DNA of 46,037 bases from Natronomonas sp. CBA1123 (GCF_009741925.1 NZ_WPCC01000027.1:1-46037); one strand, 5' to 3'; positions 25,401-34,746 are shown, counted from the stretch's first letter. The notes: generated from the sequence alone by a model not told the origin. Program-made: numbers and translations.

Positions 25401-26172
25401 TCACGCGTCTTCGCGACACTCCAGCAGTTTTCCGTCGGCTCTCGGGTCGGGTGACTCCTCGCCTGTGACTTCGACGCGCCAGACGACGTTCTCGTCGACG
25501 TAGTAGCGGGCCGTCCACCAGTAGTCCCCGTGGAATCTGTTCGCGTGGAGGGTGAGTTCGACCGTCGTGCCGTCGACATCGAAGTACGCCGTCCCCGACT
25601 CTCCGGGTGCGGATGGCGCCTCGAAATCCGACGACAGCGACGCGACCAACTCGATGTAGCGGTCGACCTCCTCGCCCGGCGGTTCGATGTGGGCCTCCGC
25701 CTCACCCTCCTCGGCGGCCTCCAGAAGCACCTCACGGAGGGTCTCGTCGTCGACCTCCCCGATGGGAACGAGGTCGGCTTCGTCGGGGGCGTCGGCCACC
25801 GTCGCCCCCACGTTGAGCGTCGGCCGGTAGACCCCGCCACTCCCGGAGAGCGTGGCCTCGTACCCCCCGTCGACGGAGGTGGGGGTCGTCCGAAACGGCG
25901 ACGGACAACCCGTAGGAGTCGACCCGGGATTCGGGTTCGTACTCGACGACCTCGTCGCGATAGTAGACGTGTTCGTAGCTCTCGAGGAACGACGCGGCCG
26001 CCTCGCTGTCGAGTTCGCGTGGCCACTCCACGTCGAGGTCCTGACTCGTCGGACAGCCGTCCGGCAGTTCGCGGGTGCTGTTCCCGGGAAGGGTGTCGGT
26101 ACAGCCGGCGAGTGCCGCCACGGTCGCTCCCGAGGCGACGAGCAAGGCGCGTCGATTCGGCGTTGGGTCCAT
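25401..26172 (-). CDS. Tat lipoprotein of unknown function, +1 frameshift
   Basis: A haloarchaeal lipoprotein read in two frames. The N-terminal part starts MDPTPNRRALLVASGATVAA with a lipobox LAGC (Cys24) and a short twin-Arg. It shifts frame near plus-strand 25863-25885, where both a C6 and a G5 run occur. Removing one base from the G run (25881-25885) gives SDDPTSVDGGYEATLSGSGG, joining cleanly to the C-terminal part GATVADAPDEADLVPIGEVD and a 256-residue protein. The mature region is acidic, beta-rich and ends ADGKLLECREDA. No catalytic motif is recognised. The anchor suggests a role at the cell surface. Confidence 0.72.
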
Positions 26173-26257
26173 ACACGACTGTCCGGTAGAGGACGGGGTG
26201 GGTTTTGTGATGACTCAAACGCCGGCTTGAGTTATCGCCCCGGTGTGTCCGCGTCCT

Positions 26258-26692
26258 TCAGAGTACGTCGCCGCCCCACGTCCACTTCGTGTCGAGAACG
26301 TAGCGGTAGATGCCGCTGATGCCGATGGCGACGGCGTTCGCGAGCAGGTACTGCACCGACACCCACTCGACCAGCGCGAACAGGACGCCGAGTTGGATGG
26401 GTATCGCCGACCCGCGGACGAGGTTCGTCTTCAGCAGGCCGTACAGGTACGCCGAGAGACCGGTGTTTCGGTTCGCCTGAAACGTCCAGGCGTTGTTCAG
26501 AACGTACTGGAAGATGATGGTGGTCTCGATGGCGACCGTCGCTCCCACCAGATAGTTCCACCCGACGTAGTCGACGAACAGCCACAACAACAGCATCTGG
26601 AGGCCGGCAGCGGTCGTCCCGACGGCGACGAACCGCTGGAGTTGCGCCGCCGCCGGCCCGCCGACGAGGTTTCGGAGGAATTGCCGTACCAT
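26258..26692 (-). CDS. GtrA-family membrane protein
   Basis: A 144-residue, four-helix membrane protein of the GtrA family, small proteins thought to move lipid-linked sugars across the membrane or assist glycosyltransferases. Hallmarks are the N-terminal QLQRFVAVGTTAAGLQMLLL, the central FQYVLNNAWTFQAN with the conserved N-x-W-TF, and a C-terminal YRYVLDTKWTW. Its ATG (26690-26692) abuts the stop of the upstream sulfatase-fold gene, so the two are translated together; a role in cell-surface glycan or lipid biology is inferred. Confidence 0.88.
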   Translation of the reverse strand: MVRQFLRNLVGGPAAAQLQRFVAVGTTAAGLQMLLLWLFVDYVGWNYLVGATVAIETTIIFQYVLNNAWTFQANRNTGLSAYLYGLLKTNLVRGSAIPIQLGVLFALVEWVSVQYLLANAVAIGISGIYRYVLDTKWTWGGDVL

Positions 26693-28120
26693 CTAGCGGT
26701 AACCGAGCGCCTCCAACCGTGTCTGGAGGTCCTCGTCGACCTCCTCCGGTCGTTCGGCCTCTGTGCCCCGAAGCGTCGCGGCGTGGGCGGACGCAATCGG
26801 CTCGAACAGCTCGATGACGGATTGCTGGTCCTCGGTCGGTTCCGCCGAGAGGTCGTCTTGCTGGGTCGGGTCCGATGGCCTATGATACAGTTCGGTCCCG
26901 CCCGACTCGACGTTCTCGATGTAGGTCCACTCCTCGTCCCGGACGCTCACGAGGAGGTCGCCGTCGTCGAGCGCGCGGGGAATCGGCTGGTCGGTCACGT
27001 CCTCGCCGCGGACGGTCACGGAGACGACCGGGTCGTCGGCGGGGTCGGCCCCCGAGGTGACGGTCGGGACGAGCGTGTCGCCGGCCCACGCCGGGGGGGC
27101 CTCGGCGCCGAGGAGGTCCGCAATCGTCGGCGGAATCGAATCGAGAGAGACCTGCCGTTCGACGCGCCGTGGTTCCGCTCCCGGCACGTCGACGAGCAGC
27201 GGCACCCGAATCAACTCGTCGTACAGTTTCGGGTAGTGGGCGAGGTGGCCGTGTTCCTGAAACTCCTCGCCGTGGTCGCCGGCGACGACGAACGCCGTCT
27301 CCTCGCCGACGCCAGCGGCGTCGAGGGCCTCCAGCAGGCGGCCGATGCTGGCGTCGACCTGCCGGGTCGCACCCTGATACAGCATTCGGAGGCTCTCGAG
27401 GGTTCGGTCGCTGACCTCGCGTCCGAGCCCCGTCTGTGCGTGGGCGAGCAACATCCGGTGGGTGCCGACGGTGTCGCCGGAGACCTCCCGGATGTACCGC
27501 GGTGCAGGGACGTAGGGCGTGTGGGTGTCCATGTAGTGGACCCACAGGAAGAACGGCGACTCCGTCTCCTCGATGAACGACTCGGCGGCCCCCTCGACGT
27601 CGGCCATCCGAGAGGTGTTGAGGAAGGGTTTGTCGTCGCTGCCGCCGCGGAGCCAGGAGGCGGCCCGGCGGAACGGCGATGTTGCCAGTTGGAGCCACGC
27701 CTCCACCGTCGGGTGACTCGCTAAATACTGGCTGTAGATGCTGCTGCCGATGTCGGCGACGAAGGCATCGAACTCGTCGAATCCGGAATCGTAGTTCCAG
27801 TGCTCCGTGAGAAAGCCGTTCGCGGCGTTGAAGCCGGCGGTAGAGACGCCAGCCTCCGAGAGCACTGTCGCGAGGGAGTTCGCCGACTCGACGCCGATGT
27901 CACCCGTATCGGCGAAGACTGGTCTGGACGACAGTATCGACGGGAACGAAAACGGCGTCCAGTTGCCGGTCGCGAAGGCGTTCTCGAACACCGTTCCGCG
28001 GTCGGCCAGCGAGTCCAGAACCGGCGTGTGTCGTTCGTCGTCGTACGGGGCGATGGCGTCGGCCCGCAGCGAATCCACCGTCACGAGAACGACGTTCGAA
28101 ACCGGTGTGTTTGATTCCAT
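26693..28120 (-). CDS. Sulfatase/alkaline phosphatase-fold protein
   Basis: A 475-residue protein of the sulfatase superfamily. It opens MESNTPVSNVVLVTVDSLRA with metal ligand D16; ATG 28118-28120 is chosen over an upstream in-frame codon lacking family similarity. FVVAGDHGEEFQEHGHL provides the second metal loop, and HYMDTHTPYVPAPRY a substrate-side His pair. The nucleophile region is TPFSFPSILSSRP: S58-F-P-S-I, so the Arg of the formylglycine motif (C/S-x-P-x-R) is missing. It may therefore act as a phospho- or glycerophosphotransferase-like enzyme, or be cytoplasmic with other chemistry. No signal peptide is seen. It heads an operon with gtrA. Confidence 0.85.
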   Translation of the reverse strand: MESNTPVSNVVLVTVDSLRADAIAPYDDERHTPVLDSLADRGTVFENAFATGNWTPFSFPSILSSRPVFADTGDIGVESANSLATVLSEAGVSTAGFNAANGFLTEHWNYDSGFDEFDAFVADIGSSIYSQYLASHPTVEAWLQLATSPFRRAASWLRGGSDDKPFLNTSRMADVEGAAESFIEETESPFFLWVHYMDTHTPYVPAPRYIREVSGDTVGTHRMLLAHAQTGLGREVSDRTLESLRMLYQGATRQVDASIGRLLEALDAAGVGEETAFVVAGDHGEEFQEHGHLAHYPKLYDELIRVPLLVDVPGAEPRRVERQVSLDSIPPTIADLLGAEAPPAWAGDTLVPTVTSGADPADDPVVSVTVRGEDVTDQPIPRALDDGDLLVSVRDEEWTYIENVESGGTELYHRPSDPTQQDDLSAEPTEDQQSVIELFEPIASAHAATLRGTEAERPEEVDEDLQTRLEALGYR

Positions 28121-28240
28121 TGTGATGGTTCCATCGGTAGCCCGCGAACGCGTTCGGACTCCTTGTGGGTATCTCAGGAGCCTCACCGTCTAAATACCGT
28201 GGGTTTCGGCGCGTTCGGTCAGCGACGGGGAGACACCGAA

Positions 28241-28248
28241 TCTATATT
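28241..28248 (+). promoter_or_regulatory. TATA box of the gamma-glutamyltransferase gene
   Basis: The sequence tctatatt is centred 26 nt before ATG 28270, fitting a leaderless transcript. The rest of the 149-nt divergent gap (28121-28269) should also hold the promoter of the sulfatase-fold gene. Confidence 0.6.
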
Positions 28249-28269
28249 CCCGCCACTCACACCCCCAGT

Positions 28270-29892
28270 ATGGACAATCCAACAGTCGACGAGTTCGGCT
28301 CCCGGCGCTCGACGATGTACGGGCCGAACGGCGCCGTCGCGACGAGCCAACCGCTGGCAGCGGAGGCCGGCCTCCGGACGCTACAGGACGGTGGTAACGC
28401 CTTCGACGCCGCCGTCGCCACCGCCGCAGCGCTGAACGTCACCGAACCCACTTCGACGGGGCTGGGTGGCGACGTGTTCATGCTGTACCGAAGCGCCGAC
28501 GGCGAGGTCGGTGCGATGCGTGCCTGCGGCGGCGCCCCAGCGGATGCGACCCGCGAGAACGTCCGTGAGGCCGTCGCCGACGAACAGGGGGTCGCCCCAG
28601 AAGAAGCGACGATGCCCGAAACCGGCGCCCACGCCGTGACGGTCCCCGGCACCGCTCGCGGCTGGGAGGCCACAGTCGAGGGATTCGGCCGCCTCACGCT
28701 CGCGGATGCGCTGGAACCGGCCATCGAGTACGCCACCGAGGGGTACCCTGTCACCGAGGTCATCGCCAGCGCGTGGGAACACGGCGAGGAACTGTTCGAG
28801 TCCGACCACGCACGGGAGGCGTTCCTCGTCGACGGTGAGCGCGCGCCGAATCCGGGCGAGACGGTCCGACTCGAACAACTCGGCGAGTCGATGCGGGCCA
28901 TCGCCGAAGAGGGCGCCGACGTGGTGTACGAGGGGTACATCGCCGAGGCCATCGCCGAGGAGGTCCAACGCGAAGGCGGCTTCATGACTGTCGACGACCT
29001 CGCCGATTTCGAGGTCGAGTCCCCCGACCCCGTCTCGACGACCTACGGCGACGCGGAGGTGTACGAACTGCCGCCGAACAATCAGGGGCTCATCGCGCTG
29101 GAGGCGCTCAACATCGCCGAGGAGTTGGGGGCCCGCGAACACCCCGCCGACTCGGCGGCGCGGATTCACTACCTCGCCGAGGCGATGAAGTTGGCCTTCC
29201 ACGACGGCCACCGCTACATCACCGACCCCGACTTCGAGGAGATTCCGCCGCTGGAATCGAAATCGTGGGCGGAGAAACGCGCCGCGAACGTCGGCGAGGA
29301 GGCCTCGGACGTCTCCTTCGGCGTCCCCGACTCCAACGCCGAGGACGCCGACACCGTCCTGTTGTGTGTCGGCGACAGCGAGGGCAACGTCGTCTCCTAC
29401 ATCAACTCCCGCTTCGCCGGGTTCGGGAGCGGTCTCGTCGCCGGCGACACCGGCATCGCTCTCCAGAACCGCGGGGCCTCCTTTTCCCTCGACGACGACC
29501 ATCCGAACCGACTGGAACCGGAGAAGAAGCCGTTCCACACGCTCATTCCGGGGTTGCTGAAGCGCGGCGACGACGACTGGTCGGCCTTCGGCGTCATGGG
29601 CGGGTTCATGCAACCGCAGGGGCACCTCCAGACGCTCGTCGGAATGGTAGACGACGACAAGACGCTACAGGAGGCACTCGACACCCCTCGATGGCGCTAC
29701 CGAGAGGACGGCCGCCTGGCCGTCGAGGCCCGGATGTCGACTGCGGTCCAGAACGGTCTGCTCCGCCGTGGACACGACCTCGAAGTCCTCCCGCCACTCA
29801 TGTTCGGCGGCGCACAGGTCGTCCGCAACGAGGACGGAACGCTGTCGGCGGCGACCGAACCGCGGAAGGACGGCAACGCCTCCGTGTACTGA
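28270..29892 (+). CDS. ggt: Gamma-glutamyltransferase
   Basis: A 540-residue Ntn-hydrolase. GGT cleaves or transfers the gamma-glutamyl group of peptides such as gamma-glutamylcysteine, the main haloarchaeal thiol. The N-terminal NGAVATSQPLAAEAGLRTLQ, DGGNAFDAAVATAAALNV and TGLGGDVFMLYR are typical of the large subunit. The autocatalytic nucleophile is T362 in EDADTVLLCVGDSEGN; the usual T-T-H-x-S is here T-V-L-L-C. The C-terminal GVMGGFMQPQGHLQTLVGM is also family-specific. No signal peptide is seen, so the enzyme appears cytoplasmic. ATG 28270 is fixed by the leaderless promoter. Exact substrate is uncertain within the family. Confidence 0.88.
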   Translation: MDNPTVDEFGSRRSTMYGPNGAVATSQPLAAEAGLRTLQDGGNAFDAAVATAAALNVTEPTSTGLGGDVFMLYRSADGEVGAMRACGGAPADATRENVREAVADEQGVAPEEATMPETGAHAVTVPGTARGWEATVEGFGRLTLADALEPAIEYATEGYPVTEVIASAWEHGEELFESDHAREAFLVDGERAPNPGETVRLEQLGESMRAIAEEGADVVYEGYIAEAIAEEVQREGGFMTVDDLADFEVESPDPVSTTYGDAEVYELPPNNQGLIALEALNIAEELGAREHPADSAARIHYLAEAMKLAFHDGHRYITDPDFEEIPPLESKSWAEKRAANVGEEASDVSFGVPDSNAEDADTVLLCVGDSEGNVVSYINSRFAGFGSGLVAGDTGIALQNRGASFSLDDDHPNRLEPEKKPFHTLIPGLLKRGDDDWSAFGVMGGFMQPQGHLQTLVGMVDDDKTLQEALDTPRWRYREDGRLAVEARMSTAVQNGLLRRGHDLEVLPPLMFGGAQVVRNEDGTLSAATEPRKDGNASVY

Positions 29893-29935
29893 GTCCAGGT
29901 GACACTGCGGCCCGACGGCATCGCCGACGCGCGGA

Positions 29936-29942
29936 CTTTTAG
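29936..29942 (+). promoter_or_regulatory. TATA-like box of htpX
   Basis: The sequence cttttag is centred 27 nt before ATG 29966. It is the only AT-rich element in the 73-nt gap after ggt, so htpX probably has its own leaderless transcript. Confidence 0.45.
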
Positions 29943-29965
29943 CCTTCGGGAGCCAAAGTGGACGT

Positions 29966-30832
29966 ATGCAGTGGCAAACCGACTGGGGGCTCCGCGTTCG
30001 GATGGGGTTCACCATGTTCCTGCTGTTCGCCCTCTATCTCGTCTTCGTCGGCGTGTTGACGCTGTACTTCGGGAACCTGCTGATTCCGGCGATTCTGCTC
30101 GGAGCGTTCTCGTTGGCACAGTACTTTTTCAGCGACAAACTCGCGCTCCGCTCGATGGGGGCCCGAACGGTCAGTGAGGAGGAGTACCCGCAGCTCCACG
30201 CACAGGTCGGCCGCCTCTCCCAGCAGGCCGACCTCCCCAAACCCGACGTAGCGGTCGCCGACAACCGGACGCCGAACGCCTTCGCGACCGGCCGCTCGCC
30301 ATCTCACGGCGTCGTCTGCGTGACGACCGGGCTACTGGAGGCGCTCGACGACGACGAACTCGAGGGCGTCATCGCCCACGAACTCGCCCACATCAAGAAC
30401 CGCGACGTGGCAGTGATGACCATCGCGTCGTTCCTCTCGACTATCGCCTTCCTCATCGTCCGGTGGGGATGGCTGTTCGGCGGGCGGAACCGCAACGGGG
30501 CGCCCGTCATCGTCGCCATCCTCGTCTCCTTGGTCGTGTGGGTGATTTCGTTCCTGCTCATCCGGGCGCTCAGTCGCTACCGCGAGTACTCCGCCGACCG
30601 CGGCGCGGTCGCCATCACGGGCAAGCCCTCGGCGCTGGCCTCGGCGCTGATGACCATCTCCGGCCGGATGGACCGCATCCCCGAGGAGGACCTCCGCGAG
30701 CAGGCCGAAATGAACGCGTTCTTCATCATTCCCATCAGCAAGGGGTTCATCGGGAAAATCGCCCGGACGCACCCGCCGACCGAAAAGCGCATCGAGGCGC
30801 TTCGGGAGATGGAACGGGAGATAGAGACCTAA
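29966..30832 (+). CDS. htpX: HtpX-family M48 membrane zinc protease
   Basis: A 288-residue membrane metalloprotease involved in quality control of membrane proteins. Two helices open the protein (residues 15-55). The zinc motif HELAH is at 138-142 inside LEGVIAHELAHIKNRDVAV. Two further helices (150-200) follow, and the third zinc-ligand region is YREYSADRGAVAITGKPSAL. The C-terminal THPPTEKRIEALREME is the family's closing signature. Length matches bacterial HtpX. Its stop overlaps the opposite-strand permease stop by 4 nt (CTAA, 30829-30832). Confidence 0.93.
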   Translation: MQWQTDWGLRVRMGFTMFLLFALYLVFVGVLTLYFGNLLIPAILLGAFSLAQYFFSDKLALRSMGARTVSEEEYPQLHAQVGRLSQQADLPKPDVAVADNRTPNAFATGRSPSHGVVCVTTGLLEALDDDELEGVIAHELAHIKNRDVAVMTIASFLSTIAFLIVRWGWLFGGRNRNGAPVIVAILVSLVVWVISFLLIRALSRYREYSADRGAVAITGKPSALASALMTISGRMDRIPEEDLREQAEMNAFFIIPISKGFIGKIARTHPPTEKRIEALREMEREIET

Positions 30833-31830
30833 TCGTCCTCGGCGGGTGCTCCGCCATCGCTCAGGAGGTCGACCACTTCCACGAGGACGGCGACGGCCAG
30901 CGGCCCGGCGATGATGCCGATGACGCCGACGGTGAGGACGCCGCCGGTGAAGCCGACGAAGTAGAGACTGGCGGGGAGGTGTGCCTGACTCGAAGCCAAC
31001 CGTGGGCGGACGAGCAGGTCGGGAAGGAGACCGATGAGCAACGGTCCGAGAACGATGATTCCGACCGCCCGGTCCGGCATCCCGATGACGAAGTCGTAGC
31101 CGGCGAGGCCGACCGCCAACACCCCGGGGCCGACGATGGGGATGAACTGGAGGATGGCGGAGATGACCGACAGCACGACCACGTCGCTGTAGCCGAGGAT
31201 GTAGAACACGACGAGCGCGATGGGGAACGTGACGACGGCGGTCGCGGCTTGGATGACGTACAGCGCGTACAGGGTCCCCGAAATCCGGCTGTTCAGCGCA
31301 CGGAGCACGTCGTGGTACTGTGGAGGGGTAATTTCGAAGGCGGCCCGGCCAACGGCGTTCGGCCGCAACAGGAGTCCGTACAGCAGGATGGTGAACATCC
31401 CGAGTTCGAGCAGCAGGAAGATAGAGGAGAAGGCCAGCGTACTGGCGATGTCGCGGACGATTTCGGTCGCGGTGGCGACCAGTTCGGCCGTCTCCTGGGT
31501 CACGACGAAACCGAAGGCCTCGACGGTAATTTCCTCCGGGAGGTTCCGGAACAGTTGGAGTATCGCGTCCCGCTGCCGGAACAGGGTCCAGACGATGGGC
31601 GAAAAGAGGACGACGACGACGACGAACGCCAGCGTCGTCACGAGGGCGCTCGCGATTCGGCGGGAGGTACCGCGGTCGACGAGGCGTTGGCGAACGGGGT
31701 AGAGGACGTAGGCGACGGTGATGGCGAAGAAGACGACTTCGACGACCTCCCAGAGTATCGCCGCGGTCAGGAGTGCGACGGCGACGAACAGCGCCGCGAG
31801 GACGTATCGGCGGCGACGAAGCGTTGACAC
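30829..31830 (-). CDS. AI-2E family transporter-like membrane protein
   Basis: A 333-residue protein with about eight hydrophobic segments, of the AI-2E (UPF0118/PerM) family. The family is named for a proposed autoinducer-2 exporter; archaeal members have no proven substrate, and some relatives act as Na+(Li+)/H+ antiporters. Typical stretches are FFAITVAYVLYPVRQRLVDR near the start and SAILQFIPIVGPGVLAVGLA toward the C-terminus, where the PxxGP loop is conserved. The start is ATG 31828-31830. The short 95-nt divergent gap separates it from the thiB-like gene. Confidence 0.85.
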   Translation of the reverse strand: MSTLRRRRYVLAALFVAVALLTAAILWEVVEVVFFAITVAYVLYPVRQRLVDRGTSRRIASALVTTLAFVVVVVLFSPIVWTLFRQRDAILQLFRNLPEEITVEAFGFVVTQETAELVATATEIVRDIASTLAFSSIFLLLELGMFTILLYGLLLRPNAVGRAAFEITPPQYHDVLRALNSRISGTLYALYVIQAATAVVTFPIALVVFYILGYSDVVVLSVISAILQFIPIVGPGVLAVGLAGYDFVIGMPDRAVGIIVLGPLLIGLLPDLLVRPRLASSQAHLPASLYFVGFTGGVLTVGVIGIIAGPLAVAVLVEVVDLLSDGGAPAEDD

Positions 31831-31893
31831 AGACCTGATTGCGTGGGGGAGGCCAAAACCGTTTCCCGCCGACGGCCCGCCTGTCGAACGCGC

Positions 31894-31903
31894 TGCTTAA
31901 GTA
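31894..31903 (+). promoter_or_regulatory. TATA-like box of the thiB-like operon
   Basis: The sequence gcttaagta is centred 27 nt before ATG 31926. I see no TPP-riboswitch-like element in the 95-nt gap. Confidence 0.5.
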
Positions 31904-31925
31904 CACGGAGAGATACCACTGGGTA

Positions 31926-32960
31926 ATGAGACGACGCACGTTCATCGCGGGTGCGGGAACCGCCGTCGCCGCGACGGCCGGCTGTGTCGGCTACACGGGC
32001 GGCAACGAGGGCGACGGCGTCGTCACCGTCGCCACCTACGAGTCCTTCGTCGACAGCGAGGAATCCATCGGCCCGTGGCTCAAGGAGAACTTCGAGGCCG
32101 ACCACGACGCCGAAATCGAGTTCACCGTCCCGAGTTCCGGCATCAACCAGTACATCCGTCGGAAACAGGAGGGCGCCGACATCGACGCCGACCTCTTCGT
32201 CGGCCTCAACGTCGACGAACTCATCCGCATCGACGATGAACTCGACGAGCAACTGTTCGATTCCATCGCCGGCGACCTCGAACGCTCCGACCGCGTCATC
32301 GACGAACTCCGGTTCGACCCCGACGACCGTGCGATTCCCTACGACACCGGCTACATCAGCCTCGTCTACGACGAACGCGAGGTCGAACCGACGACGTTTG
32401 AGGACCTCACCGACGAGGCAAATCGTGGGGAACTCATCACCCAGAACGCCCAGGAGTCCGACCCCGGCCTCGCCTTCCTCCTGTGGACGGTCCACGAGTT
32501 CGGCGCGGACGGCTACCTCGACTACTGGCAGCAACTGGAGGACAACGAGGTTCGCATCCTCGGGTCCTGGAGCGACGCCTACAACGCCTACACGAACGAG
32601 GCCGCAGACATGGTCGTCTCCTACTCGACCGACCAGGTGTACAACGGCGACACGCCACGGCATCAGGTCGGTTTCCTCAACGACCAGGGATATGCCCAAC
32701 CCGAGGGGATGGCCCGATTCGCCGACGCGCCGGATGCCGACGCCGCGACCGACTTCATAGAGTTCATGCTCCAACCGGAGGTACAGGGCGTCATCGCCGA
32801 GAAAAACGTCCAGTTCCCGGCGGTCGACGACGCCGAACTCGACGATGAGTTCGCCAGCCTCGCCCACGTTCCGCCGGAACCGGTCACGTTCGGCTACGAC
32901 GAACTCGCCGGCAACCTCGACGGCTGGGTCGACGAGTGGGCCCGCCAAATCGTCGAGTAG
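31926..32960 (+). CDS. thiB: ThiB/AfuA-like substrate-binding lipoprotein
   Basis: A 344-residue extracytoplasmic receptor of an ABC importer. The signal MRRRTFIAGAGTAVAATAGC has a twin-Arg and an AGC lipobox with Cys20. The mature protein starts VVTVATYESFVDSEESIGPW and has the type 2 periplasmic-binding fold with IPYDTGYISLVYDE and ADMVVSYSTDQVYNGDTPRH. YSTD and the YDTG loop are like thiamine-binding ThiB/TbpA; iron-binding AfuA relatives are the alternative. The next two genes supply permease and ATPase with 0- and 34-nt gaps, so one operon is clear. Thiamine is the best guess, not proven. Confidence 0.8.
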   Translation: MRRRTFIAGAGTAVAATAGCVGYTGGNEGDGVVTVATYESFVDSEESIGPWLKENFEADHDAEIEFTVPSSGINQYIRRKQEGADIDADLFVGLNVDELIRIDDELDEQLFDSIAGDLERSDRVIDELRFDPDDRAIPYDTGYISLVYDEREVEPTTFEDLTDEANRGELITQNAQESDPGLAFLLWTVHEFGADGYLDYWQQLEDNEVRILGSWSDAYNAYTNEAADMVVSYSTDQVYNGDTPRHQVGFLNDQGYAQPEGMARFADAPDADAATDFIEFMLQPEVQGVIAEKNVQFPAVDDAELDDEFASLAHVPPEPVTFGYDELAGNLDGWVDEWARQIVE

Positions 32961-34712
32961 ATGGCTCGCTCCCGCCGGCGCGTCGACACCCCGTTTCTCG
33001 TCGCCGGTCTCGTGACGGCCGCGCTGTTGGTCGTCATGCTGTACTACCCGGTCGGGAGCGTCCTCGTCGAGGCGGTGTTCGCCGACGGCCGCCTCTCGCT
33101 CGAACCGATTCGGGTGGTTCTCACCGACTCGCTGTACTTCGGGGACCTCGCCGGTGTGTTCGCTGGCGAGTCGCCGCTGGAACTCCTCCGTGCGGTGCTC
33201 GCCGGCGAGGCGAGTTTCGGCCGGTTCGGCTTCACGGCGTATCAGGCCGTCCTCTCGACGCTCCTGAGTCTCGCAATCGGCCTGCCGGGGGCGTACGTCC
33301 TCGCCAACTACGAGTTCCCCGGCCGCCGGACGGTTCGGTCGCTGACGCTCGTCCCCTTCGTTCTCCCATCAATCATGGTCGCCGCCGGGTTCGCGGCGAT
33401 GTTCGGCATCAACGGCCCGCTGAATCGGGCGCTTTCGGCGGTCGGCCTCCCGACGGTCGAACTCATGTTCACGCTGGAAATCATCCTGCTGGCCCACGCC
33501 TTCTACAACGCGCCGCTGGTCGTCCGGGTCGTCGCGGCGGCGTGGGAGGGCGTCGACACCCGGATGGTCGAGACGGCCCGGAGCCTCGGCGCATCGCCAC
33601 GCCGGGCGTTCCTCGACGTGGTCGTCCCGCAACTCGCTCCCGCCGTCCTCACGAGCACCCTGCTCGTGTTCATCTTCACGTTCATGTCGTTCCCAATCGT
33701 GCTGGCGCTGGGTGGGTTCCAGTTGGCGACCGTCGAGGTGTTCCTCTACGACCGTATCTCCCGGCTCCAACTGGAGGAGGCCGCGGCGTTGGCCGTCCTC
33801 GAAGCCGCCATCACACTCGGGCTGACCTACGCGTACCTCCACTACGAGCGCGCCCAAGCCGCCACCCGCGGAGTCGCCGCCAAGTCCCGCCAACGGCTGT
33901 TCGCCCGCGTCGACCTCGAACGCCTCGCGGTCGCTGGCTACGGAATCGTGATTGCAATCGTCTTCGTCGGTCCCATCGTCTCGATGCTGCTGGCGAGTGT
34001 CCTCGACGCAAATGGGGCGTTCACCCTGCAGTACTACGAGTTCCTGCTCGACCGTCGGGACGCCGTCGTCGGCACCCAACCGGACGTGGCCATCCGGAAC
34101 TCGCTGGCCTTCGCCGTCGGGACGCTCGTCCTCGCGGTGCCGATGGGCGTTGTCGTCGCGCTGGCGACCGCTCGTGACACCCTCTCCGCCCGCGTCGTCG
34201 GGACGCTCGCGATGCTCCCGTTCGCCGTCTCCGGCGTCGTCGTCGGCCTCGGATTGCTCCAGACGGTCGTCTTCGGCGTCGAGGTGTTCGGTCTCCAACT
34301 GCAGGTCACCGGCGCCGTCGCCATCGTCGCCGCCCACGCCGTCGGCGCCTACCCCTTCGTCGTCCGGACGGTCACGCCCGCACTCTCGTCGATGGACGAC
34401 AGATTGGTCGAATCGGCCCGCGCGCTCGGTGCCTCGCGGACCCGAGCGCTCCTCGATATCGAACTCCCGCTCGTCACGCCCGCCGTCGCCGCCGGAGCTG
34501 CCTTCGCCTTCGCCATCTCCATCGGCGAGTTCAACTCCACGGTCGTCCTCGTCGAGGGCGGCGACGCCTACACGATGCCCGTCGCCGTCCAGCGGTATCT
34601 CTCCGACAGGACGCTCGGTCCCGCCACCGCGATGGGGTCGGTACTCCTGGTCGTCACGAGCGTCAGTTTCGTGGTCATCGAACGTCTCGGGGCGTACGGA
34701 GGAATCGAGTGA
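32961..34712 (+). CDS. thiP: ThiP-like ABC permease, fused double permease
   Basis: A 583-residue membrane protein holding two BPD permease domains, as in ThiP and FbpB. Each half has the ATPase-contact loop: ETARSLGASPRRAFLDVVVP in the first and ESARALGASRTRALLDIELP in the second. Around a dozen hydrophobic segments are visible, with a hydrophilic linker near 300. The start ATG 32961 follows the thiB-like stop directly. Substrate is assigned by context only (thiamine or ferric iron). Confidence 0.85.
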   Translation: MARSRRRVDTPFLVAGLVTAALLVVMLYYPVGSVLVEAVFADGRLSLEPIRVVLTDSLYFGDLAGVFAGESPLELLRAVLAGEASFGRFGFTAYQAVLSTLLSLAIGLPGAYVLANYEFPGRRTVRSLTLVPFVLPSIMVAAGFAAMFGINGPLNRALSAVGLPTVELMFTLEIILLAHAFYNAPLVVRVVAAAWEGVDTRMVETARSLGASPRRAFLDVVVPQLAPAVLTSTLLVFIFTFMSFPIVLALGGFQLATVEVFLYDRISRLQLEEAAALAVLEAAITLGLTYAYLHYERAQAATRGVAAKSRQRLFARVDLERLAVAGYGIVIAIVFVGPIVSMLLASVLDANGAFTLQYYEFLLDRRDAVVGTQPDVAIRNSLAFAVGTLVLAVPMGVVVALATARDTLSARVVGTLAMLPFAVSGVVVGLGLLQTVVFGVEVFGLQLQVTGAVAIVAAHAVGAYPFVVRTVTPALSSMDDRLVESARALGASRTRALLDIELPLVTPAVAAGAAFAFAISIGEFNSTVVLVEGGDAYTMPVAVQRYLSDRTLGPATAMGSVLLVVTSVSFVVIERLGAYGGIE

Positions 34713-34746
34713 TGGCACGGGATGGCGGCGCGACGAGGTGGCGACG

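Noticed and set aside
31831-31925. Possible TPP riboswitch before the thiB-like gene
   Set aside because: The gap is 95 nt, shared with a divergent gene, with a TATA-like box 27 nt from ATG and no recognisable thi-box core.
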